Shown: positions 36,118 to 44,641 of the stretch, piece after piece
Position numbering within the stretch: position 1 is the first letter of the stretch
How the letters are laid out: each line of letters opens with the position of its first letter
Source: Rhodothermales bacterium
Lineage (GTDB): Bacteria > Bacteroidota > Rhodothermia > Rhodothermales > Bin80
Reading direction: 5' to 3'
Assembly (NCBI GenBank): GCA_958296045.1
Contig: CATQHT010000003.1
Coordinates: 2,254,501-2,318,500 of the forward strand
DNA length: 64,000 bases
Translations under genes and position numbers: made by a program
Notes under the pieces: model-generated
Databases searched by the model: none
Told to the model about the DNA's origin: nothing
The model's input: only the letters and a program-made list of their open reading frames with translations

Positions 36118-36749
36118 CTCGCGCCGCCGCTATTGATCAGGCGCATAAACTCCGCGCGTGTCCGGTGGCTGTGTAGAAACTCACCGCTCATGGCGCTGGT
36201 GGCGGTGATCGCATTCTGTTTCTGTACGCCGCGCATGACCATGCACAGGTGGTTCGCCTCAATCACTACAGCCACGCCCTGCGGTTGAAGCGTCGAATGA
36301 ATCGCGTCGCGGATCTCCACCGTGAGCCGTTCCTGCATCTGCAGCCGCCGGGCGTAGGCGTCCACCACGCGCGGCAGCTTGCTCAGCCCAACGATCTTAC
36401 CATTGGGGATATAGGCGATATGGGCCTTGCCAAAAAACGGCAAAAGGTGATGCTCGCACAGGCTGTACACGTCGATGTCTCGCACCAAGATCATCTCGTG
36501 GTACGTCTCTTCAAAGATCGCAGAGCGTAGGATGGTGTGTGCGTCGACCTGGTAGCCTTGCAGAAGGAACTGGTATGCATGGGCTACGCGCTGGGGCGTC
36601 TTGAGCAGGCCTTCGCGCCGGGGGTCTTCGCCGACCGCCTCTAGGATACCCGACACATGGTGCGCGATCGCGTCTGTAGTTTCTGAATCGTAGTGCTCGC
36701 TGCGCCGATAGCGCGCAGTCGACGGCTTATCGTCCAGGCGCGTCTTCAT
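36114..36749 (-). CDS. folE: GTP cyclohydrolase I
   Basis: This protein of about 211 residues converts GTP to 7,8-dihydroneopterin triphosphate, the first step of folate, biopterin and queuosine precursors. Zinc and catalytic residues are visible: [20 protein letters not shown] (Cys98, His101 of the chosen start) and [14 protein letters not shown] (second Cys). [20 protein letters not shown] and [15 protein letters not shown] are also family signatures. I choose ATG 36749 ([10 protein letters not shown]); longer starts at 36761 and 36791 are possible. It overlaps the end of the upstream PTPS/QueD-like gene by about 20 bases, so the two are cotranslated. It is convergent with yqgE. Confidence 0.95.
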   Translation of the reverse strand: MKTRLDDKPSTARYRRSEHYDSETTDAIAHHVSGILEAVGEDPRREGLLKTPQRVAHAYQFLLQGYQVDAHTILRSAIFEETYHEMILVRDIDVYSLCEHHLLPFFGKAHIAYIPNGKIVGLSKLPRVVDAYARRLQMQERLTVEIRDAIHSTLQPQGVAVVIEANHLCMVMRGVQKQNAITATSAMSGEFLHSHRTRAEFMRLINSGGAS

Positions 36750-37164
36750 GCGATGGGCCATAGTATTCGACAAAGTTGCGGTCTGTCTCAAAGAGGCGGA
36801 CCCTGTAGAGGCGCCCAGCCGGGATATGGGGCGCCAGGCGGTCCCAGAACGCGATAGCTAAGTTCTCCGTAGAGGGCATTATCCCGCGCAGGAAATCCAC
36901 ATCGAGATTCAGGTTGCGATGGTCGACGTGGTTTGTCACACGTGTCTTGATGAGCTGCTTGAGGACGACCAGGTCGACCACATATCCGGTGTCGGCTGCT
37001 GGCGTGCCGGCCACGGTCACCTCCAACACATAGTTGTGCCCATGCCAGTTGGGGTTGTTGCATGCGCCGAAGGTGGCCTCATTCCAAGCCTCTGAGTGTT
37101 CCGCATTGTGCAGGCGGTGCGCCGCATTGAATTGGGCGCGCCGCGTAACGTAGACGGTAGCCAT
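36727..37164 (-). CDS. 6-pyruvoyl/6-carboxy-tetrahydropterin synthase family
   Basis: This 145-residue enzyme acts on dihydroneopterin triphosphate, the product of folE with which it overlaps. Zinc ligands are His16 (FNAAHRLHN), His41 and His43 in [20 protein letters not shown]; Cys35 is the catalytic Cys. The CNNPNxHGHNY spacing is that of the eukaryotic-type PTPS rather than the short CxxxHGH of classical QueD, although many bacterial QueD-annotated enzymes share it. [12 protein letters not shown] and [13 protein letters not shown] complete the active site. Whether the pathway leads to queuosine (no queC/queE here) or a pterin cofactor cannot be decided from the window. Confidence 0.9.
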   Translation of the reverse strand: MATVYVTRRAQFNAAHRLHNAEHSEAWNEATFGACNNPNWHGHNYVLEVTVAGTPAADTGYVVDLVVLKQLIKTRVTNHVDHRNLNLDVDFLRGIMPSTENLAIAFWDRLAPHIPAGRLYRVRLFETDRNFVEYYGPSHEDAPGR

Positions 37165-37302
37165 ATGCAGGAGTGGGTTCCGGGTGAGGTGTCATACGGC
37201 AGATCGTGCCGCCACGGGTGCCTTCGGCAGCCTGCTGTGCCAGTCGCCGCAGGAACGAATGGCAGGCCCCATTGTTCTTTTTCAGTACAACAGCTGCGCA
37301 CT

Positions 37303-37641
37303 ATGCCACCACTCACCCTCTTTGAGCGCATCCTCCGCCGCGACATCCCGGCCGACATCATTTACGAGGATGCACACTGCGCAGCGTTTCGAGACATCGC
37401 ACCTCAGGCACCTACGCACATGCTGGTGGTGCCGCGCATGCCGGTGCGCAGCCTGGACGATGGCCTAAAGAGTGCGCTTGCTGGGCACCTGCTGCATGTG
37501 GCCAGCCTAGTGGCCCGCCAGGAAGGACTGTCTGACGGGTACCGGGTGGTGATCAATACCGGGCTGGCAGGAGGTCAGACGGTCCCTCATCTGCATCTCC
37601 ATGTGCTCGGAGGCCGGGACATGACATGGCCCCCTGGCTAA
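37303..37641 (+). CDS. HIT-family (HinT-like) nucleotide hydrolase
   Basis: This 112-residue protein starts at ATG 37303 (MPPLTLFERILRRDIPADII). The C-terminal VPHLHLHVLGG carries the His-x-His-x-His triad (His96, 98, 100), with the preceding INTG and GGQ turns of HinT. Such proteins hydrolyse AMP-lysine or other nucleoside phosphoramidates in the cytoplasm. FRDIAPQAPTHMLVVPR is the family core. It ends one base before the next gene's start, so the two are probably cotranscribed. Confidence 0.93.
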   Translation: MPPLTLFERILRRDIPADIIYEDAHCAAFRDIAPQAPTHMLVVPRMPVRSLDDGLKSALAGHLLHVASLVARQEGLSDGYRVVINTGLAGGQTVPHLHLHVLGGRDMTWPPG

Positions 37642-37642
37642 C

Positions 37643-39631
37643 ATGCACCGCCTCGTGCTGGTGCTCGCGCTGGCGGCGCACATTCCAGCGGGCGTGCTGC
37701 AGGCCCAGGTGCTAAGTAGCGGCTTCGAACGGGATGTGAACCGTTACCGTTGGACTTCGCGTGCCCATGTGGCAGCGCATGCGCGTGGCTGGGACTTCGC
37801 AATAGCCAACCGATTCGTCAGCGACGCCTACGTACAGTACGACCGGCGTCTACGTTTTCGCGACGAAAATATTCTGCGTCTAAGTGCCAGGCGACCGCTC
37901 GGAAGCAGTCTGGCGGCGCAAGTGCGTGGTCATTTGGACTGGTTCGGCCTGAGTCGGGCCTTCGCGCAAGGGCTCTATGGAGGTCTTGAGGTCCGGCTGT
38001 CTCCTTCGGCGACAGTGGAGCCGTTTGCAGGCATCGCTCTGGACCGGCGGCCGGGCGTGCCGCTCCCCAGCGGATCGACGCCACAGCGCCTGGACGCGGG
38101 CCCGGCCTTAGGTGCACGCCTAGCCGCAGAGCGCAGCGAGCCTGGCGGATATCAGCTGCACGTGAGCGGCGATGCGCTTTGGCAACAGATGTCCCCGCGC
38201 AAAGGGCGCGCCATACGGCTCGCGGCCGGGGCCCGGCGCCGCTTCGGGGGCGCCTCGCTCGAGGTCGCGGCCCAGGCCGCCTCTCGCAGGCGGGACAGCT
38301 ACCAGGCCGTCTCGTTCCTGAACCGTGCCGTGGATCGGGGCGAAACCGTAGAGGCGACCGTCAGCGACACGCTGAATGCGTCATTGGATGTGACCGCGCC
38401 GCTGCATGGTGCGCTGCAGCTCTTGTTTCAGGTGTACTTGCGGGCCAACCGCCGCCAGATACGGACGCACAGGGCGCCGGAGGACGCACTCTTCTTTGAC
38501 ACGGACTTTGACCGTCGCGCGCTGGATTTCACGCTGGGTCTGGTCTACGACAGGCCCTCGTTGGCGGCCCAAGTGCGCGTGGTGTCGAGCGCGGCATCGG
38601 AGGAGCGGCGCCTAGTCAACAGCGCGGCGCTGCCACCGTCAGAGGTGGCACAAAAGTCTAGCCTACTGCTGCAGGCCGACTATGACGAAGGCATCCTGGC
38701 GCTGGTGGGATCTATGCGCGCTGCGCTCTTTGCGGGGCTCTCGGTGCGGCTAAGCGGTAGCAGCCGCATCGTGCGGCATGACACGGATGTGACCAACCCG
38801 GATGATCGTGACGAGGTGTATCACCAGGGGGAGGCGGGTGTGCGCTGGCAGGTGAACCGGTACATGGCGGCGGACCTTCAGCTGTTCGGATCTTGGTTTC
38901 ATGCCGTTTACCTTAAGGCGGCGCGCTCGGCGGAAAACAATGTGCAGCGTTCCCTACGTTTGCGGCCGGGCATCCGGTGGACGCCATCGTCGCGGACCCG
39001 TCTGAGCCTGACGTCCGAGGTTCGCGCGACCTATACTACGGCCGACTTTGTGATTCCCGGGCGGCGTCCCACCGACCAGTCGGCGCGGGAGATGCGTGTA
39101 GAGGCGGATTTGGACCAGGAGCTCTGGCGTGATGCGCAGCTGCGCATAGAAGGCAGTTTCGCGGACCTTCGTCTAGGGCGCTTGTTGTGGGATGCCTTTG
39201 CGGAGATTCCTTTCGACACGTTGCGCACCTATAACGCCTGGGTGCGCTTGGCCACGGGGCGCCGCCTGCGGGTCGAGCTGGGATGGCGCTTGTATCTGCG
39301 TTCGGACTACGATCGCGCGGCCTCGGTGCGCTACGATCGAGTGGGGCCCGATGGCCAGGTGCTGGTGGACGCCCAGGGTCGTCCGCTTACAGGTGTGATC
39401 GCCCGTCCTGCGCGCCGCTGGATTCGACAGATGGGACCGACGGCGGCATTTCACTGGGACCGTCCGCCGTCATCGCTGCGTCTGGAGGCATGGGCCAACG
39501 TGCAGCGCGTGTACCACCGGCTTTATGGGGACCTGCCGGAGTTGTCGGCTGCCAGCATCCATGCGGCTGCCAGGAAGGGCACACGCAGACTGATTCCCAT
39601 GCTTACTTTAGCGGTGGTCTGGAATCTGTAG
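37643..39631 (+). CDS. Outer-membrane beta-barrel protein, function unknown
   Basis: This 662-residue protein begins with a signal peptide (LVLVLALAAHIPAGVLQAQV, cleavage probably after LQAQ). The rest is alternating amphipathic strands rich in Arg, Tyr and Trp, such as LRLSARRPLGSSLAAQV and GVRWQVNRYMAADLQLFG, and it ends LIPMLTLAVVWNL, a hydrophobic terminal strand with a final Leu. This is the pattern of a large outer-membrane barrel. There is no TonB box or plug domain. It is packed between the HIT gene (1 base) and coaE (11 bases). I cannot name a family. Confidence 0.75.
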   Translation: MHRLVLVLALAAHIPAGVLQAQVLSSGFERDVNRYRWTSRAHVAAHARGWDFAIANRFVSDAYVQYDRRLRFRDENILRLSARRPLGSSLAAQVRGHLDWFGLSRAFAQGLYGGLEVRLSPSATVEPFAGIALDRRPGVPLPSGSTPQRLDAGPALGARLAAERSEPGGYQLHVSGDALWQQMSPRKGRAIRLAAGARRRFGGASLEVAAQAASRRRDSYQAVSFLNRAVDRGETVEATVSDTLNASLDVTAPLHGALQLLFQVYLRANRRQIRTHRAPEDALFFDTDFDRRALDFTLGLVYDRPSLAAQVRVVSSAASEERRLVNSAALPPSEVAQKSSLLLQADYDEGILALVGSMRAALFAGLSVRLSGSSRIVRHDTDVTNPDDRDEVYHQGEAGVRWQVNRYMAADLQLFGSWFHAVYLKAARSAENNVQRSLRLRPGIRWTPSSRTRLSLTSEVRATYTTADFVIPGRRPTDQSAREMRVEADLDQELWRDAQLRIEGSFADLRLGRLLWDAFAEIPFDTLRTYNAWVRLATGRRLRVELGWRLYLRSDYDRAASVRYDRVGPDGQVLVDAQGRPLTGVIARPARRWIRQMGPTAAFHWDRPPSSLRLEAWANVQRVYHRLYGDLPELSAASIHAAARKGTRRLIPMLTLAVVWNL

Positions 39632-39642
39632 CTTCAGGGGGC

Positions 39643-40236
39643 ATGCTGCGCACATTGGGCGTCACTGGCGGCATAGGAAGTGGCAAGAGCGCCGTATGCG
39701 CGGTGCTGCGGGCGCTGGGCGCGCGCCTGTTTGAGGCGGACCAGGTGGCGAAGAGCCTTCTGGAGTATGCGCCCCAGGTGCGTGAGGCCGTGACTGCCGC
39801 CTTTGGGCCGCAGGCCTATGGGCCACAGCTTGATCGTCGGTGGCTTGCTGGCCGGGTATTCCGGGATGCCCGGGCGCTGGCCCGCCTCAATGCCATTGTG
39901 CATCCGTACGTTCGCGACGCGTTTGCCAAGGAGCGGGAAGCTGCCGTGCGCGCGCGAGAACGGCTTCTGGTGCTTGAGGCCGCGCTCATCTTTGAGTCCG
40001 GCTTTGACGCGATCCTGGACCGGGTCGTTGTGGTGGATGCTCCTGTAGAGGTGCGTATCGCGCGCGCGATGGCCAGGGATGGCGTGACAGCCAGGGAGGT
40101 CCGCCTGCGCATGCAGCACCAGTGGGCGCCCGAAGCGCTTATGTGCCGTGCCCACCGTGTCATCGACAACAGCGCATCTTTGGCGCGGCTTAGCCAAGAG
40201 GCCGAGCGGCTCTACTGCTGGGCTACCCAAGGCTGA
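39643..40236 (+). CDS. coaE: Dephospho-CoA kinase
   Basis: This 197-residue enzyme phosphorylates the 3'-OH of dephospho-CoA, the last step of CoA synthesis. The P-loop is GVTGGIGSGKSAV (residues 6-18); FEADQVAKSLLE is the conserved early Asp loop, and LNAIVHPYVRDAF, LEAALIFESGF and VDAPVEVRIARAMARDG follow the family order. A C-terminal HRVIDNSASLARLSQE completes it. The ATG at 39643 precedes the P-loop by the usual few residues; a longer upstream frame lies inside the barrel gene. It is downstream of that gene by 11 bases on the same strand. Confidence 0.95.
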   Translation: MLRTLGVTGGIGSGKSAVCAVLRALGARLFEADQVAKSLLEYAPQVREAVTAAFGPQAYGPQLDRRWLAGRVFRDARALARLNAIVHPYVRDAFAKEREAAVRARERLLVLEAALIFESGFDAILDRVVVVDAPVEVRIARAMARDGVTAREVRLRMQHQWAPEALMCRAHRVIDNSASLARLSQEAERLYCWATQG

Positions 40237-40330
40237 CATGGGTGGCTATGTCGGCCTTGCCGTCCTCGGGCGCTGGCGAGGCCAGCACTCTGAGCAGGAC
40301 CAGACGGCTGGTTCACGCTCACCTAAGACG

Positions 40331-40961
40331 ATGCCCCCGAGGGGCGCGTTTCCATCCGCTTTGCCCGCTACCGTGGATGAAGGCGACGGGCCCATGTGCG
40401 TAACTGTGACGGGCGCGACGAGCGTTACCGCCGTTTTTGCCTTGCGCAAAGAGCTGACGATAGCCGTGAGCGGATTCGGCGTGGCGGGCGCCGTGGAGTA
40501 TGTGCTTGCAAGCGACTCTGCGTTCACGATTGCCGCCGAAGGCGCGGTATCCTTCGCGCGTACGCCGGTGGGTGACTAGGAGGGAGAAGTCGACGAAACC
40601 ATCACCAGCAGCAGCGAAAGCCCGATCGTGCTGACCTCGGCCACGATCGCGCTCTTGGATAACGATAGACTCATCCGCACCGAGGAGCGTGAAGGACCAG
40701 CGACGATCAACCTTATGCCACCATACCTCAATCCCGGCGCGGGCATCATCACATTCTCCCTCACCGCGCACGAGATTCCACGGATTGGTCTGCATTCAGC
40801 TGCTTAACATCCTTGGACAACGGGTGGTCATACCCTTGGAAAATGACCTTCAGCCAGGGGGAATCCACCATTCGTATTCGACGGGACACATCGGCCAGCC
40901 AGCGTGTGCGCGTATGTGCTGGATACCTCCACGACCCGCGAGAGCGGAAGCTTCTGGATGA
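40331..40961 (+). pseudogene. Decayed Calx-beta surface protein with sorting domain
   Basis: Three frames hold pieces of one gene. The first (40331-40579) reads ATVDEGDGPMCVTVTG and AFTIAAEGAVSFARTPVGD, a Calx-beta repeat. The second (to 40807) reads VDETITSSSESPIVLTSATI, ALLDND, then YLNPGAGIITFSLTAHEIPR. The third (to 40961) reads LLNILGQRVVIPLENDLQPG, the FlgD/type IX-like C-terminal sorting segment. The order is that of a secreted adhesin or enzyme. Frameshifts and loss of the N-terminal part make it inactive. Confidence 0.65.
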
Positions 40962-41224
40962 TTCAGCAGATGCGCCAGATCATCTGCCGATAGCACCTGA
41001 TTATGCAGCCCTGATTGACGCATCGCCCTGCGGAGTGTTGTTGTCGCGGGCCGCTGACGTCTGGCGTAGTCGTGTGTTTTTGGATCCTCGGGTACTCTTC
41101 GGTGCGACCACGTTGGTGGGGACTCGTTGAGCCGAATGCATCCACCACCAAGGTGACCGGGTGGTTTTCCGCGCATGCACATGGCTGGAGGGACGGACTG
41201 TCCCCTGCTCTCTGTGGGTCGCCA
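40962..41224. other. No recognised gene
   Basis: The sequence lies between the decayed surface-protein gene and the histidine-kinase stop. Short frames on both strands show no motif I can name. Confidence 0.4.
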
Positions 41225-42292
41225 CTAGTGTGGGTGCGCCAGGTCGCTGCCGGTTGCCACTGGCAGCGAAAAGCCGAAGGTTGACCCACGTCCCATCCGG
41301 CTCTCTATCATGAGCTGGCTTCCGTGGGCATTCAGGATATGTTTGACGATGGCTAGGCCCAGGCCTGTGCCGCCCTCTCTGCGAGAGCGGCTTGGCTCGG
41401 CACGAAAAAACCTCTCAGTCAGGCGTCCGACATGTTCGGGAGCGATGCCGATGCCGTCGTCCGCGACGGACACTTTGATCTGCTTTGTGGGCAGCAGTCG
41501 GGCTCCAATCTCTACCTGTCCTCCAGCCCGGTTGTACTTGACAGCGTTATCGACCAGGTTGGACAGCACCTGGCGGATCCTTTCCCGATCGCCGCGCACC
41601 AGAGGCAGCGCTTGCGCCGTAGTCTGCCGAAGAGTTACTTGGCGGCTTGCGGCCAGTGGCTCGGTGGATTCTGCAACTTCCCGCATCAGGTGCTGCAGAC
41701 TGAACGCCTCCATAGTCATAGTCAGCTCACCCATCTCAATGCGAGCCACTTCGGCGAGGTCTTCTGCAAGATTGCCTAACCGAACGGCATTGTGTTGGAT
41801 CTTCTGCACAAAGGAGTGGCGGACGGCCTCGTCTTCCAGTGCGCCGTCCAGAAGTGTGTCGGCAAAGCCGCGGATAGAGAATATCGGTGTCTTAAGCTCA
41901 TGTGACACATTGCCCAGGAACTCGCGCCGATAGTGCTCCAGGCGCTCGCGTTCGCGCAGTGTGCGTTGCACCCTGAGCCCTGCCTGGACGATCTCTTGCA
42001 TGAGCGCATGGAGCTCGTCACGCCGACCCCTTGTATTCTCTTGGCCTGGCGGCTCAAAGCTGCCGCTCGCTATCTGCACTACGGCACGTTTAGCGGCCGC
42101 CAGGCGGCGTCTAAGAAGGGCATATGCCATGCCATACGTCCCAGCACCGGTCAGTGCCGCGCAGATGGGCACGCTCCATGCCGGGATGCCGGGGGCGAGC
42201 GCGGCAAGAATCCCCAAGGCGAGGCCGGCAGTGCCGGCGGCGCCCAAAGCGAGGGTCAATAGCAGTCGGTGCGCTAAGGGCCCAAATGCCAC
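41225..42292 (-). CDS. PhoR-like sensor histidine kinase
   Basis: This 355-residue membrane kinase has two N-terminal hydrophobic segments (about 8-32 and 38-60), a short cytoplasmic linker, and a dimerisation/phosphoacceptor box FLGNVSHELKTPIFSIRGFA with His131. The ATPase domain carries the N box QVLSNLVDNAVKYN, G1 VADDGIGI, F box RFFRAEPSRSR and G2 EGGTGLGLAIVKHIL. There is essentially no periplasmic sensor domain. It follows the response-regulator gene by 15 bases, so they form a two-component pair. The input signal cannot be told; similarity to PhoR suggests phosphate or envelope sensing. Confidence 0.92.
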   Translation of the reverse strand: MAFGPLAHRLLLTLALGAAGTAGLALGILAALAPGIPAWSVPICAALTGAGTYGMAYALLRRRLAAAKRAVVQIASGSFEPPGQENTRGRRDELHALMQEIVQAGLRVQRTLRERERLEHYRREFLGNVSHELKTPIFSIRGFADTLLDGALEDEAVRHSFVQKIQHNAVRLGNLAEDLAEVARIEMGELTMTMEAFSLQHLMREVAESTEPLAASRQVTLRQTTAQALPLVRGDRERIRQVLSNLVDNAVKYNRAGGQVEIGARLLPTKQIKVSVADDGIGIAPEHVGRLTERFFRAEPSRSRREGGTGLGLAIVKHILNAHGSQLMIESRMGRGSTFGFSLPVATGSDLAHPH

Positions 42293-42307
42293 GGCAGCGG
42301 AAGGCGA

Positions 42308-43018
42308 TCAGAGATTTTCGAGAAACTTGTAACCGACGCCTTTGACGGTGATGATGTAACGCTTACCAAGCTTTTCCCGAATCTTTCGGACATGGACATC
42401 GACGGTACGCTGCACGACGTTGACCCTGGCACCCCAGACGCGGTTAAGAAGCTCCGCCCGTGTAAAGACCAGCCCCGGAGAGCCGGCCAGGAAATGCAGC
42501 AGTTCAAACTCCTTGCGTGGAAAGCGCAACGCAGTGCGTTCTCCGTCGGTCTGAGTCCGAAACACCACATAGCGGTCGCGATCTATCTCCAGGTCATGTA
42601 CCGCCAGGCGTGTTGGAGATGCTTCCCGCCGTCGGACGCCGCGCAACAGTGCTTTGGCTTGGGAGATGACTACTTTCACCGACGTTTTCGGCAGGTAGCT
42701 GTCCGCTCCAGCATCCAGCCCCTGGATGTGACGGTCATCACCGGAAAGGGCGGTCAACATCAGCACCGGGATGTGGCGCAGGCGCGCATCGCCTCGCAGC
42801 GCGCGGCAGACCTCGTAGCCGTCCATGCGCGGCATCATGATATCGAGCACCACTAGGTCGGGCGGAAACCTGCGCGCTTTGTCCAGTGCAATCAGGCCGT
42901 CTGTCGCGGTCGAAGGGACAAACCCTGCGCCTTTGAATTCATATTCAAGGAGGTCGAGGATATCATTCTCGTCGTCGACGAGCAACACGGTGGGAAAACC
43001 TTTGGCTTGAGCATTCAC
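42308..43018 (-). CDS. OmpR/PhoB-family response regulator
   Basis: This 236-residue regulator has a receiver domain with TVLLVDDENDILD (Asp15-16), phosphoacceptor Asp59 in LVVLDIMMPRMDGYEV, the Thr/Ser switch in LMLTALSG and Lys in LPKTSVK. The C-terminal winged helix has LRFPRKEFELLHFLAGSPG, VFTRAELLNRVWG and RTVDVHVRKIREKLG, KGVGYKF. The start is GTG at 43018; the upstream sequence is an IS1634 scrap whose frame reaches across this start, so the native 5' region and promoter may have been replaced. The cognate kinase follows. Confidence 0.93.
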   Translation of the reverse strand: MNAQAKGFPTVLLVDDENDILDLLEYEFKGAGFVPSTATDGLIALDKARRFPPDLVVLDIMMPRMDGYEVCRALRGDARLRHIPVLMLTALSGDDRHIQGLDAGADSYLPKTSVKVVISQAKALLRGVRRREASPTRLAVHDLEIDRDRYVVFRTQTDGERTALRFPRKEFELLHFLAGSPGLVFTRAELLNRVWGARVNVVQRTVDVHVRKIREKLGKRYIITVKGVGYKFLENL

Positions 43019-43143
43019 GGACGCACACCCGTTGCAGTAACACGGACAACGTAAGCTGCCACCGGAAGTGCAGCCGGATCGATGGTACGATACCTGGACG
43101 ATTCTGTGCCATCATGTCGGCGCACGGTGCGGAGGTCATCGCC

Positions 43144-43503
43144 ATCTTGCTCCCGGGTAAACAGCCCGCGCATGAGCGCGGAGCAGTGCGCATATAGCAC
43201 ATTGTGGATTCGGTGCAGCTTCGAGAGCGATACGCCTTTGTCAGGGTCCAGCCCAGGTGCTCCAGCAGTCCAGACTTCTCGTGCAGCCCAAGCATGGGCG
43301 GCCCGTTCACTGGAGGGGTGAAGCATGCGTGCGACCACGACGGCGAGCGCGATGTGTGTGTCACGTTCGCGGATCCCGGCCTGCATCGAAAGATCCATTA
43401 ATCCCAGTTCCTGTAGGGCGTTCAGGGTGAGGCGTTCGCCTCCTACTTGGGGGTGCGGAGGCTCCGAGTCTGGGTAAAATGACGAAGTCGATTCAGGATC
43501 CAC
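43144..43503 (-). pseudogene. IS1634 transposase N-terminal remnant
   Basis: The frame reads VGGERLTLNALQELGLMDLS, RDTHIALAVVVARMLHPSSE and LSKLHRIHNVLYAHCSALMR, aligning with residues about 115-220 of the intact 602-residue transposase. It ends near 43144; the open frame then continues to 43015 without similarity. It is upstream of the response-regulator gene and may have altered its promoter. Confidence 0.75.
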
Positions 43504-43653
43504 TGCCCAGGAGCCGAACGGCCTATATCCGTGGGCTGGCAGGGAATAGCGCGACTCCGTTGGACCTTCACCACCGGGGTCGTACTATGGGGGTGCCTGA
43601 GGTCGGTGTTCGACCTTGTTTTCCTCGCAACTTCTCACCTACGAGGGTTATTG

Positions 43654-44490
43654 ATGCTGGACATCTCTTTCGCATGTTATCAACGTTTCCTGCATTTCCC
43701 GGTCTGCAGGGGACTTGTGCGCTGTGTTTTGCTAGCGGCTTTATGGTTGGTTCCTTGCTCCGCAGCCGCACAGGTAGGCACTGTCCAATACGCCCACACG
43801 TATCCACTGCTTCACAGCCACTATTCGGTGTACCGGGCTGTTACAAGTAGTTTGCAGGATATGGAATACGTCGCCCCGCCTTCACATGCTACTGAAGCCC
43901 GCAGCTTGGTGTTTGACTCTGTCGCTTCATTGATGTATCCGTTGGACAAAGAGCATCTGGAACCAGAGCACAGGCCCTCGAGTGGAGGGCTAGAGCATAT
44001 TGACACGACCTTTGTGAGATTCGAGGACGCCTCCTTTGTTGAAACCAGGGTATTGCCCTTCGTCGTCAGTTACCTCGGACGCGTCCGAGGTAACCTTCCT
44101 GACTTCGGGTGGCATCTTGACGGCGAAGAGCGTACCTATTTGGGGTTTCGAGTGATGAAGGCGACGGCGAAGGTGGATACCGCCCACATCGAAGCATGGT
44201 TTACTCCCGATATTCCTGTTCCTGCTGGTCCTGGGCTCTATGGAGGGCTGCCTGGACTTATCTTGATGGTAACCAATTCGACCATCGGTGAGGTGTACGC
44301 AGCGGAGTCTGTCACCATGGATGTCCTTGCGCGCGCTGTAATGCAGCCGACTCGAGGTCCTGAGGTCTCGGAGCGGGAGTATGCCCGAACAAAGGTCGAG
44401 AGCATAGAAGGGGACCGCCGCTTTTGGGAATCGCAACTGCGTGAAATTGAAGAGGGCAAGCAGGTATGGATTAAGAGAGGCAGCCAGTAG
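43654..44490 (+). CDS. GLPGLI family protein
   Basis: This 278-residue exported protein has the signal peptide RCVLLAALWLVPCSAAAQ with cleavage likely before VGTV. The conserved part is YLGFRVMKATAKVDTAHIEA, WFTPDIPVPAGPGLYGGLPG and LILMVTN; the GLPGLI motif names this Bacteroidota family. The function is unknown. Members regularly sit beside a TonB-type barrel, as here (44642-47356, 151 bases downstream), suggesting a shared envelope role. The ATG at 43654 is preferred to upstream in-frame starts because it puts the signal peptide close to the N-terminus. Confidence 0.85.
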   Translation: MLDISFACYQRFLHFPVCRGLVRCVLLAALWLVPCSAAAQVGTVQYAHTYPLLHSHYSVYRAVTSSLQDMEYVAPPSHATEARSLVFDSVASLMYPLDKEHLEPEHRPSSGGLEHIDTTFVRFEDASFVETRVLPFVVSYLGRVRGNLPDFGWHLDGEERTYLGFRVMKATAKVDTAHIEAWFTPDIPVPAGPGLYGGLPGLILMVTNSTIGEVYAAESVTMDVLARAVMQPTRGPEVSEREYARTKVESIEGDRRFWESQLREIEEGKQVWIKRGSQ

Positions 44491-44641
44491 CCCGACCTGT
44501 TTTGACTCGCGGCGTAACCGCGAGAAGGGAAGGGTCAGCTGCCATTCAACAGTGCCATGGTACTCTGGAAGCCGTGATCCTTGTTCTTCTTCAGCTCATG
44601 CTAGCGAGAGGCTGCTAGGGTGCAGCACAGCCAGCGCGGAT

